Shown: positions 33,151-44,698 of the stretch, one piece after another
How positions within the stretch are numbered: the first letter of the stretch is position 1
Layout of the letters: each line of letters starts with the position of its first letter
DNA from: Flammula alnicola
Taxonomy: Eukaryota > Basidiomycota > Agaricomycetes > Agaricales > Strophariaceae
DNA: 64,000 nucleotides
Assembly (NCBI GenBank): GCA_015499995.1
Contig: JADNRV010000037.1
Span: 248,001 to 312,000, forward strand
Direction: 5' to 3'
Notes under the pieces: generated by a model
Database searches by the model: none
The model's input: the letters and a program-made list of their open reading frames with translations, nothing else
Told to the model about the DNA's origin: nothing
Made by a program: the position numbers and the translations under genes

Positions 33151-36100
33151 TGAGTAGGAGAATCAATGGTGGCAATTCAGGGACAAGCAGATGATGAGAG
33201 AGCGTTGTTGAGTGTGTGTAAGTAGCTTTGTGGCGTGTATCGCGATGGTTCCAGGACGCGGGGCACGACGAGCAAGAGAGGTTTGAGGACGAGTGAGATG
33301 GATTGTGGAGAGTATTTGGTAGGTGCAGCAGAACGACTGAGGTGATCAATGCGCGTCAGGCTTCGGCCCACGAATTCTCCCCCTTTTGGGTACCATCACA
33401 TCATCCATTGACATTTCTCTATCTTTTGTTACAATTGTTACAATTCGACATCTATCTACGCCTACAAGAGACAGCGCAATCTCGTAGACAGCTACTACAA
33501 TGCTGTTGCTCTCCAACCGACTCCTACAATATTGTCTCCCACAGCCGATGAACTCAAGTTCGCAAGCGGCTCGCAAGTTCCGCAGCCGAATTACACCAGG
33601 GTCAGAAGACAACACATGTACATGTTTTATCGATGTCGATGAAGTCGAATAAAGCAAAGAAAACTCAAGCAAAACACGTTGCATGATTTTGCCACACTGT
33701 CTACGCGATATCCACCCTTGGGTCCTTGATTTATGAAATATGTAAGGGAACAACCGCACGATTTTTATGTAAATCGATCTAGAAAAAAATCTGATAACAA
33801 AACGTGTTCCGCATCTAGCGTTGGATGAGGGACCAGGCAAGGGATTGGCTGCTTTGTCTGCCTACAAGTCAGCCTTCAGGGCACCTCTCCAGAGTCCAGG
33901 TCGAGTATAGGCATTTTTCTGTGGCTGCAGGGAACAAAAGAAGAACAACGCATAAGCATTGCGACAAAGGGCCCTTTCGAGTGATTATAACTCCTCGGAA
34001 AAAATATTGCAAGCTGATCTCCAATACCAAGGAGATAATAACATGAATCAGAGACCTCACAAAGCCTCACAACCGGACCGCCGCAGAGCTCTGTAGACTG
34101 CACGTGGGAGCATGAAAATATGTCCCGGCCTGGACCCACAACGCAGCAACTAAAATTTTCAAAAAAACAAGAAAAAAAACAAAAGAAAAAAAATGCGGAC
34201 GCCCGAGTCACACTGCTAATGACCGCGTCCGGACGTTCGTTCGCGCCCCCCAAAATGCACGTTAATGAACGTGACACAGGCGCATGTGCCACGGCTCGAG
34301 TCCATGTGCGTCTCAGTGGATCAATTCGCACCCTTTCAACGCACCCCATTTTAGAGCCAAGGCCTCCCAAGAGTCGATGTGTGACACACGTTAAAACTTT
34401 CCAAGACACAGCACAGCTCTCTGCAACACCTGAAATGGATGATCCGACAAGGAGGGTCCAGACACCGACTGGAGGATGACGAGCGTGCAGTAAGCGCGCG
34501 TCCAGTTCTGTCCAGTTCCGCCAAGTCCGAGAGGCCTCCATAAAACACCCACCCAAGGCAATGTTGGAAGATAGTAAGTCACAAGTGCTTCATGGCCAAA
34601 TTTTTAATAAAAAAATATGTACCTAAATTTCAGAATAAACCAGAACGGCCGCCGACCCACCCAGAAGACATTCTGAACATATAGCGTAATTTCACGTCCC
34701 CGAAATCCCAGGATGAAGGTGCTTTAACTGCTTAGCCTGACTGAGGTTCAGCTGAATTCGGGTTTTGCGCTCCGAATGTGTTCGGGATCTTCTGATGACC
34801 CATCGAGGTCCGCCTTTTGCCCATTATCGGTCGACGGCGGAAGAGTGGAGGAAAATGAACACAAAGATCGCCCAGTCGCCCAAGGACTCCGCATCGTAAA
34901 GGTTCGTCCAAATCACAGTCGCTGCCCGATGCGAGGGCATGTGTGACCTCTTTGCCTCGCGTTTTGTGTCCTTCCGGGATGGCAGGCGCACGGTCGGTGG
35001 TTCCAGGCGGTGTCCCGGTCTCTCCAGCTTCTGGCATTAATGTCGATCTGAAATTGCGTCGATCCGCGATTATTGTTCTATGAACACGTTCTGTGCTGTT
35101 GAACGCATCAGTCGCACCGGTCTGAGCATCGGGAGGCGGTCTATCCGCCCAAGAATTTATTAGAAATTTCGAGATAACGGCTGGGTCGCGTTGCTTGAAA
35201 CTGTGGAAAGGCTGTCGATGTTGAACTTCAAGTTGATGATGATGGATCGGGCCCGAGAATGTCTTTACTTACGAATATTATACTTGGAAGATTGCTGTGA
35301 TAGGAAATCAGCGCCATTCTAGATCGCCATCTAGAACCTCGATAAACTGATGCCAGAAGGTAACGATGTCGTCCAGGGGACGTTGTCCGACAAAAAAAAT
35401 ACGATGTGTTCGGTTGGAAGGTATATCCTAGATTTTAACAGAGATATCACACGCAGCGGTGAGCTGTATGGCGTCCATGACTGGGAGGAGAACACACGTT
35501 AGAAAAAGACAAGATCCCATCCCTTTCCGAGGAAAAGACGCGTTTTCCGACGACTTGAAGTAGACAGCTAGGCGAACACACGCCATGACGCATGCAAGAC
35601 TTCTGCTATGGTCGCAAGGTGGCAATGAGTATCGGCAGGATATTATTTCATCTTCAAGGAGGCCAGGGTAGAACTCACCTCGGTACCACCTTGAGGTATG
35701 ACGCGTGATTCCGTCGGTCCACCTCTAGTAAGGATCTCAGCTTCTCCCTGTATTTCATCGCAGGTCTCGATTCTTTCACCTAGACAACATCGGAGAGGAT
35801 ATGGTACGGCCCCAGGAAGAAAGATTCAAGAAGCAACTCTAACAAAGCAACTCGAAGAAGCGCCATTGATTTGTTTCCGCCATTTTGAAATTTGGGGTGT
35901 CGAAAGCCTCGAGGCAAAGGATTCCAGAGCCTCATATTCAAGTTGGGGATCGGAAATTCGAAATTCGGTCAGCCATGAATGCGTAATATTTCTTTGTAGG
36001 GTGGATATAGAAAATCCAGAAACGACCATAGCGTAAAAGCGCAGCGTGACGCGAGAGAATCGGAGAGATGAGGTGGGTGTAAGCGGTCAAGCAACGAGAA

Positions 36101-37550
36101 CGCGGCGAACGCGCACGCGCCGTCAACTGACGCGTCCGACAAATAAGGAAGGACTCGGATAAATCCGAACACATTCAGTGTCTCGCAGCCACAGTGGACT
36201 CTTGGTGGGCTCAGCCACGAACTGTCAATTGAATGTTGATCAAAGCAGCTTGCAGAGCAGAGTGCGAATATAGATAGAAAGGTATTTGGGAGGTCCATGG
36301 AGGGACTTATGGCCTTCATCACTATTATAAATTCCAATCCCAAGTACTTACGACCTACCTATAAATAATTCAGTGTTCTCATGCTTGACCTCAATTAGTG
36401 CCCCTAGAATGTCCACTGCGCACGTACAGCGCAGTTGTCAGCCTCCACCTCAGCCTCAGCAACCTAATGAATGGATTACTTATAACCCGCGCAAAAAGCT
36501 GCGCTCAATTCGGTGCGACATCCGACTAACATACTCAGTTTTGACCTCAAGTGTGATTGATAGAAATGCAGAACACAGGTTATATATATATTGCTTATGT
36601 ACGTCAGATTTACAGGAGATGTCGACGAATACGACGACCATAGTCACAACACACCGCACAAATAGATTCCTCTGAAAGGACAAACTGCGGCGGTTCTCGC
36701 AGAGCAATGGCCATGGGTATTATTAGCGTATATAACGGGTACTCGTACATTCTAGACACCCAACCACATAATCTAGATGAAATAATAATGCTCTGCACGG
36801 CACGAAATGGCGTCTGCATTGGCCGTACGTTGTCAGACAAGGCACAAATCCAGACCATCGCAAGCGCAAAGGTCAGCAGGACATGATCATGATCACTGGC
36901 CACATCAATGTAAACATTGGGGAATGCCAGTGATTCGGATTCAGAACAAACGATGTAGACAAGGCTTGCAAGGATCCAGAGAACAAATGACTTTCTCTCT
37001 GGCTCGGCGGTTGTACAATTTGAATTAACCAAGTGCAAGTCCACTCCACGTCGCCGAGCAATGTGACCATTGCGCCAAACCAATTCCAGGTGTTAGCGAT
37101 CCGGAACTTCGCAGTCCAAAAGCAAACCTGAACTAAACGTTCGCCATACAAACTCTAAACTAAACTTTAAGGAAACAATAGAGAGGCCCTGAAAGCGGAG
37201 AGCTAACATTTGATTGCATGCAACATGTCACTGCATGTACTTACTACGTACAGTAAGAACACGGTAAACCGATACGAGGAAACGACATAGCGGATGACTG
37301 GGATCAAATGAACCGGCCGGCAATGAGAGAGAAGTGGCCAGGATGTCGAAGGGCAGTTGACATCAGGTGGGCTGTGGGCCGGGTGGGAGAGTGTTCGAGT
37401 GAAGAGGACTTGAGACCAAGAAACTGGTGGGAAGGCAGGGTTCGAAAGATAGGACAAACCGAGGAATATTGATGGGAGTCCTGCGGCAGGTTGATGATAG
37501 TCGCAATAGTATTTATAGCAAGCCATTTTATGCGCGATGATCATGAAGAA
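33151..37550. other. Gene-poor region, no supported gene
   Basis: About 4.4 kb without a recognisable protein family. The longest open minus frame runs from about 35205 to 34732 (pieces ISKFLINSWADRPPP and LDEPLRCGVLGRLGDLC) and could be one exon of an unknown gene. A minus frame at 36610-37083 is rich in hydrophobic residues and could be a decayed membrane protein. Neither has supporting motifs or a good splice model. The A-rich stretch at 34150-34200 is low complexity. Confidence 0.4.
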
Positions 37551-38386
37551 GAAACGAAGTAAGGCGAAGGAGAAATGCGGATTGACTTGAATTGAACCAT
37601 GAACATAAAATATGAAATGTATGCTTGTTATTCCTTGTTGAGAAGTGACGGTGATATAAGTAAGATGCGATGGGAGTTACATTTTCGTAGGTAAAAGGAT
37701 GGAAGGTGGATGAGATGAGATAGGGATGCGAATTTTGTTGTGGGACCTCGACGTTGGAACAGATTTGAGAAGGTAACCCAATGTTGAATGGATGAGGAAA
37801 GACGATAAGAGTGCGTAAAAAGATGCAATATGAAATGCCGTATCTCGCTTCCCGCGTGAAAAAAGGAATGCACAGGGGTACCAGTAGATAACGAAGAAGT
37901 GTTTGGGCGTAAGATAGCCAGATAAGGCGATACAAGTTTCGCGTGATGTATTGTCCGCCTGGAGATAAGGAGAAAGAGACAAAGAAACGAAGATGGACTG
38001 AAACGAAATGTGACCGAGAAAGGATAGCAGTAAAGCATTTTCGAGTAAAGATGCGATGACACGACGAGTGGGGAGACGGCCGATGAGTGACGATGACAAT
38101 AGGAGAGCGAGCGAGCGAAAGGCGTGAGTGACGTGGAGATGGAAAGAAGACTGCTGGTGATGACAATATGCGATGATAATCCGAGACGAATGCAAGAAAA
38201 ATAGATCCTCTAGTGGCGTAGCAGATGGAAACGATTCGTAGCCTCGGAAAAAATCCGACGGGGTCATTTTGTTATTGAATGGTCGTAAATTTGGTTTTCT
38301 TGCTGAGAAGCAACCCGAGTCGTCGGTAGGCAAGAGAAGAGGCCTTTTAGTGAGTTGGGTCCGACGTGCCGAAAGAATCGTCGCAG
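37551..38386. other. Purine-rich (plus strand) tract downstream of the ECL1-like gene
   Basis: All three minus frames stay open for long distances (37528-38333) because the minus strand is C/T-rich and so poor in stops. The resulting peptides are biased in Ser, Leu, Phe and His and match nothing. I read this as non-coding, perhaps the 3' leader of the ECL1-like gene or a C/T-rich promoter for something on the minus strand. Confidence 0.4.
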
Positions 38387-39811
38387 CTATAGTGGTACTC
38401 TTGCCACATGAGATCCAGCACCCCGCTCCCGGTGTATGAGCCCACTGCGTCCGTTACCGTATCCGGGCGCATCACTGGACAGGCCTACCCCTCCCAAATC
38501 CTCAACCCTCGCTCGCCCTCTCGTCTTGGGATACGCGTCGCCGCCGGACCGAGACCGATCAACATCCACTGGCCTCCTTACGGCAGTGAAGGCCTGGGTA
38601 GGTTCTTCCATGCCCATCAGCATCTTCGGTGGTGGAGAACTATTCCTGCGAATGGCCTCACGGCCCCTTCGAGGAAGACCAGGGACCGACGAAGACCAGT
38701 CGAATCCCTCATTGCCGTCCTTCACCCCGACGAAAGGACCCTCAATCAGCCTGGGGCTCTCCGCTGTGCGAGTACGTCGCGCCCTCGAGTAAGAACGCGA
38801 AGCAGAAGAATGGCCGGAACGTTTGCTGCTTCTCGACTTGTCCGCTTCTCGTCTGCGGCCTCGAGGCGTGGAATGGACAGACGGTAGTGGGAAGGAAGGC
38901 ACGATCTCCACCTGCGAAGACACGTTGCTAATAGGCAGTTTTGGCGTGGGGGGTGACGGGCGTGCGATCGTGTTCCCGGACGAAGACGACACTGGGGACG
39001 CCCGCGAATCCTTCTTGGGCGAAGACATCTGCAGCAATGAAAAGCATGCCGGCAAGCTCGCACGGTTACGGCTACGTTTGGATTTTGTCGCTCCGGGATA
39101 TTTTGGTTTGATGTCAACACCCCAATCTTTTTCCGAATGGAGGTCGGCGTCGTCGATGTCTAGTGCGTCTCGGGACAAGAATCCGAAATCAGAGTAGGAG
39201 TCGTCGTCATCGTGAGAAACATGCGAAAGCCCAGGAGCACTCCGAGGGATGCCTCGCACGTGCTCGGAGGAAGAACCGGAGGACAAGCGCCGGTGTAGAT
39301 GGGGGGCAGTGGAAGGGTTATTGGTCCCAGATGGTCTGCGGGCATAGGATAGGGCGGCAGAATTGATGGCGTAGATAAAGTTGGGAGATTTCGAGCTCGA
39401 GTCATAGATGGCATCCGAGGTATCGTGGAAGCCATACTCGTTCCTGCCAAACCGGTGTGTTGCATCTTCGTCTTCCTCGTCCGTTAGGACCGACCATGAG
39501 GTGGAGGAAGCCGAGGAGGAGATGTATTGGCCACCACGCCCCACGTACATCTGGAGCGCATTGCCAAGGGCTGAGGGCATGAGAGCAGGAACATCGCCCC
39601 CTGCGGCGTAGCCCATGCTGGGTGATGAAAGGGCACTGCTCGAAGATGATATTGAGGGGGAAGAGAGGTCCGAATGTTGGCAGTCATCACTGCAGTACGC
39701 GCGCCTTAATGAAAGAGAATTTTGTTAGTCATTACTAACAGGGGAAAGAGAGGCGACATACCCGTCTTCTGGCAGGTGCTTGCCGCAGACCAGGCATATT
39801 TCCTCGAACAT
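38387..39811 (-). CDS. ECL1-like life-span regulatory factor, zinc-binding N-terminus
   Basis: Exon 1 begins at 39811 with MFEEICLVCGKHLPEDG. After an intron of about 60 nt it joins RAYCSDDCQHSDLSSPS. The two CxxC-type pairs (CLVC and CSDDC) form the short zinc-binding signature of the fungal life-span regulatory factor (ECL1) domain, involved in chronological life span and stress response in fission yeast. The remaining 430 or so residues are Ser/Arg/Pro-rich and probably disordered (SSASSTSW, SGHSSASRSYSRARRTRTAE), with many basic patches fitting a nuclear protein. No function beyond the domain is inferable. Confidence 0.7.
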
Positions 39812-42681
39812 TGGAGGAGGTTTGTGTTGTGCTATGGGGGTTGGACGTTGTGGACAACGGCGGGCAGGTAGGATGAGAATTGTGGGCAAATGAAAAAGAG
39901 AGCCGGGTTTATATAAGTGAGAGCAAGGGGACCAGCCAGGTCGCGACATTTGCACAAATTTTAATTTAATTCTAGTAACGCGTGTCACAAACTGACTCAA
40001 TTCATGCCTCCCACACGTGACATGTCAATTTCCCATCCTCTCCTTAGTTCAAACTCCGCGTCCAGGTCCTGCCGCTCCCGTGCCGCAAATCCAAGATCTG
40101 TTCGTCGATACCTCACATCTCTTCTGGGGGACTTTTTATCAGCGCAAATGACTATATGGAGGGCATTTCAAGAATTGTGCACTGATTCGCGAACACACGT
40201 TCTCTGACTGCAAATACCGGTTTGGGAACATGTCAGATGACTCGGTTCCTCCTGTCGACCAACTCGCAGCAAACGTGTGGCGTGCTATCCCTTCCACGTT
40301 CTGCCCAATAGCCGCCCCTTGTCAGCAGGGGCAGACATCACCCTCCCCTGTACAAAGCGGAAGAACACATGACCATCGCTACTCTCCTGTCAAGACCTCC
40401 CAATCTCTCCCAATTCGACTGGGAGCCTGGCTCCTATCAGAACGCGCCAGGTGCAACGGAACGCATTTCTGCGGTTCTTCTCTTTACTGTTTATTATTCG
40501 AAGCAATTCGTCACAAAGGCTAGCTGGCCAGAGTGGGCGAAAATGGCTGGAACAAAGGCAAATTTTCATGAAGCGAACGTGACTCCAAACCTGGGGTCTG
40601 TGACAGATGTGACGGGAGAAATATTCGGTATGCAGATGAGATAATATGTCGTCATGAATGATGTAGATTGCTGCTTTCGTACGAAGAAATTTGTTGCCAT
40701 ACGGCTTGTAATTGTCGTCACGCAAATTTGGAGACACACGATGGCTTTTCTTTGAACTGGAATAGACGCGGCTGAAGAGACAAGACACGCCGCAGTAAGA
40801 TACTTACATAAGCGCTCCAAGCAGTGGTGCAATTGCCGAGCTTTTCAAGCATCTCAAGTGATCATGATCATCGACTTCGGTCCTCTTCAGATCACCGCCA
40901 TGTCATCATGAAACTTTGTTCATGTGAAGAACGACGGTCTTAGGGCCTCTTTCACGATTCTCCGGGTTAGCAATTTCTGTCCTGCATGATGCGGATTGAT
41001 GCGGTACTCCATGTTAATGACGCGAAGTCACAACTTGGGTCCATATTCCATTCGTCCATCTTCTGTGAGCTTCTGTCGTGTACACCATATGGACCCATTC
41101 TTTCGTATGATTCCGAGGCAACGCCCAACTTGTCGATCCATCATTCATCGTGTAGCGAGCGTGCTTCGAAAGTTCACGCGGGTTCTGGGCGCATGCACAC
41201 ATATTTAATCGTTTATAAGATACCGTACAATCAATCGTACAAGGTATATCCGCCGCTCTCTTTATCTCAGCTGTATATCTTGCCAGCACATCAGTCTACA
41301 TCTTCTATCTTGGCTTCACCAAATTCTTCCCGAACCTTTCCCGCCACACATATGTATCAAGCCATCACAAAGGCGGCGGTATTCTCCCCAGGTGTCTGTC
41401 CAAGTAAATCTGATACCTTGTCCTTCCTTGCCAACGCACTTCACTTATGCATTAAAATCTGTGTGTACTATGTCACTCCATGCACCGCCAAACAGTCACA
41501 GGCCCGGACCCACATTTCCTTTGTTCTCTGCACAACAAGATCTGCATCTAATATGAGTAATTTCTGCCATCTTCGAATGCCCATTGTCCGAAATATTCAT
41601 ATCACCAGCAACGCCGATCACTCATTTAGGTACGCGATATGCGGTTGACCCTTTATTCAAAAGACAATGGGGGCGCCTATGTACGAAAGAATAAGAAGCA
41701 AGCTATCCGAGTCAGGCAGCTGGAGCCTGGACCTTCCTATAAAAATTCTTGCAATTAATTCCATGCATGGTCAAACCTGTGGCTTAGACGCTCGGCAGTG
41801 GCGCAGCACCATCAGACTCAACAGATATTAGAAAATAGCGCTGCGCACAAACTCTATGTACTTGTGGCGACGTACTAACTCTCATCTCATCATTCATTTC
41901 GAGTCACTGGTCATTCGAAATGTCATCTCGCGAGCATCGCGCCGATCGCTGGTCATATTTTTAGCAGATCCAGGCGAACAATGAGCGACTCGAAGTGATG
42001 TCACGCATGTGCGCGTCTAAATATAATATGTATTCGATTATAACAATGGTACCATCATCACGAATCAGAGTCAGCGCGTATTTTGCGCAGATTGCGAAAT
42101 TCTCATCCGCACATGCCACCGTCATGGGATCCAAAATAGGCCTCGGGAGCCTCGAGGCTCCAGCGCTTGAAAATATTCAGGAGTGTGTGGGGCATAGTCC
42201 CTATTCAATTTTCAAATACTTAGGTCAGCGAGCGAAACCCTCGGTGCGGGTCTATATATGTCTCTCCTCGGACCTCTGGCGCGTATATGTCCGACATGTC
42301 CGACCGCCCGTGGGCCGTCCGACCGAGCCCCGATTCCAAAAATGGCATCCCGAGCATTCGTGGTACACGTCGGGATCTGCCGCACGCGCCCCAAGCGTGG
42401 CGCTGCATACGAACCCCTGTTGTCACCAGAGTGTCTTCTGACTCGAACACTTTCACGTGAGATGCAATCTAGGCTTTGATAGCTCTGAACATCACGACGA
42501 ATTGCCTGTCCGAACACATCAAGCATCGTTCATGTGAGCGTTCTGCGGGGACCTACACAGTTACATTAAAATGGATTTTACCCATGACTCGCCGAGTCGC
42601 CAGAACGGATTTTCACGTTCAATTCGCCGTGAGTCGTGACAGATATTTACCGGAGTGCCTAATGGAATATCTTGGAGTATA
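39812..42681. other. Gene-poor intergenic region
   Basis: About 2.9 kb with only short frames. The longest (40986-41648 plus) has no domain, poor codon character and no intron logic. It contains the ECL1-like promoter at its left end. No RNA gene was recognised. Confidence 0.45.
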
Positions 42682-43323
42682 CAGTGTAATACACCTCCTT
42701 GATACACTATACTTCCTTGATACAAATGCTTCCTGCAGGTGTGATTTTCACCGTAACCTCGCAAGGATTGGCATAGACATTTCGGTATATTCAAAGGACG
42801 TCCGTGCAAATTTTTGTGCCCAAAGAATAGGTTACGGGAGCTGGGGAGGGGAGATAGTACACGATTTCGGGTGATTTTGGCGCCATCAGAAGCCCAAATC
42901 AGGATTTGTACCTCCCATGGTCCCAAATGTTTCGGAAAAAAAGGACCAGACACTTGCCTGTGATATAGCCGAACACTTTTTAGACTTGAATGTGCCCAGA
43001 TCGCAGGAGACTTTTCTATAAAGTGCTCAAAGAGACTTAGGATTGACTCGGAGAGTGTTACAGTCTGTCACCAGAGATTTTCCCACATGCGAAATCTGGC
43101 TGTGTCACGTTTGTATCAAGGACACGTATTCGTGACATTTGGGCTCTCCTCCGTAAAAGTCGTTTCTTGCACTCATATTCCTGTCAATTCCCTTACTTTT
43201 TGAAGATTCAGAATCGAAAGACAACCTAGATTTGATATCTCAAAAAATGATTGTGCAAAGTTTGTTTTTGGTGCCGAAAATCGGGGATCTTGATCCCGTG
43301 TATCAAGGAAGTGTATTACACTG
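42682..43323. mobile_element. 642-bp Tc1/mariner-type MITE
   Basis: Terminal inverted repeats of 26 bp with one mismatch (42682-42707 and 43298-43323) start CAGTGTAATACAC and are flanked on both sides by TA, the target duplication of the Tc1/mariner superfamily. The subterminal word TCCTTGATACA recurs at about 42712-42722 and as TATCAAGGA near 43116, suggesting transposase binding repeats. It has no transposase frame. The TIR differs from that of the large element at 52 kb apart from the initial CAGTG. Confidence 0.85.
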
Positions 43324-43325
43324 TA

Positions 43326-44698
43326 CACACAAAATCACAAAGTGTATAACGCCATCTTGTACCCCCCGTGAGCGGTAGCGCTCAGAATGTTGGATCCGAG
43401 ACTAACTACCCAGACAATCTCTAGAAGGCTTGGGCGTTACGGCGAAATATACATTTCGAATGAATTAGCTTCAGGCAATTTCCCACCCCGGGTGAGCGCA
43501 AGCCAAGTGCAGCAGGCCTCGAGGGTGATCTCCATTTTCTCATAGCCGGACAAACGTCCTGGGAGAACTTGAGACTCTTCTCGGGATAGGCAGTGCTCTC
43601 GGATTCACTGCTGCCGTACTCGAAGCTGTGAATTAGAAAATGAAATGATGCAGAATTCGAAGTTGTGCTGCGACTTTGGATGCACGTTCTTACCTTGCTC
43701 GCATACTCCCGAGGCAACGTGCATTCTGTATTCTTCAAAGCGCGCCCACGGGTCCTTGAACATTCCCTCAAAGACATCAGTTGCAGACAGAACATTCGTG
43801 AAGAAGTAACATTTCGTAAACTACAACCCAATTTCAAACTCCCAAAATTCTTCTGTGGATTTCTGGACTGCCAGGCAGACATGCATTGCATCAACGTTTA
43901 TGGACTTAAAAGGGCCCGTTTGACCATTGGCGCAAGCCATTTGCTCATTTGTACTCGCGCGCATGCAAGCAATAACGCAGATAGAATGCCGACAGCTCCA
44001 AATTATTTTTAAAAAAGTCAGAAGAAGCTAAAGAAATACCGATTCCATTCCCTTAAACCCCACCACGCGAATTCTCAAATTAGGATATATAGGATGGATG
44101 TGGATGGGTGCGTGAATGGGTAAAAGTAGTAGAAGTAGTGGGTACTCTATCTATAACAATATGAATGAAGTCGGGAAGGATAGGAAGTAATAGCGTAGGA
44201 AAGGGATATAACAGTAAAAGCACCCGCACGATATGACTGGCGAAGTTAGGAAAATTGATATAGATAGGTAGGCAGGCTCGAAGAGTCCCACTTCGGGATC
44301 GTCTGGAAGAGGGAGCAGAAGTAGGGTGAAAAGAAGTAGAGGACTCAGCCTTCCAGAAGGAAACTGCAGAGATACGACAATACCACGAGCCGCACAGAGC
44401 GACTAGATTATACTTGCAATTGACCTGTACAGATCGCTCAAACGACCAAACCAATCACTTGCCGTCGCCATGAACAACGGGCCGCTCTCCTTGCCTCCTT
44501 TGCCTCAGACGCTTCTATCCTTCATTCCCTGTCTAAAACCACCAATTTCCTTGTATATCATCTATCTTCACCAGAAGCCTAGACGCGAGGGGTGCTGCCA
44601 CGCTACAGAACCCGCCAAATCAACTCACAGCCACACCCAAGCAGTGATGAGAGAAAGGCAAGAGGACCGCCTTACTCCCCCAAGTCTCATCGTCGTTG
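43326..44698. other. Intergenic, VPS54 downstream
   Basis: About 1.4 kb between the MITE and the 3' end of VPS54. A minus frame (43421-43894) is open but shows no domain. No other repeat was noticed. Confidence 0.4.

Noticed and set aside
35260..35450. Stretch VGQRPLDDIVTFWHQF, faintly like a tyrosine phosphatase motif.
   Set aside because: Stops on both sides and no catalytic Cys motif nearby.
37430..37460. GGTTCGAAAG resembling a tRNA T-arm.
   Set aside because: No matching acceptor stem, D-arm or anticodon arm around it.
37528..38333. Three overlapping minus frames of 144-218 codons.
   Set aside because: All three frames are open because of C/T richness; none has a domain or plausible start context.
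40986..41648. Open plus frame of 220 codons.
   Set aside because: No domain, biased composition (Ser, His, Cys), no splice logic, and it sits in a gene-poor AT-rich stretch.
43421..43894. Minus frame of 157 codons right of the MITE.
   Set aside because: Cys/Ser-rich with no domain, overlapping an equally open plus frame.
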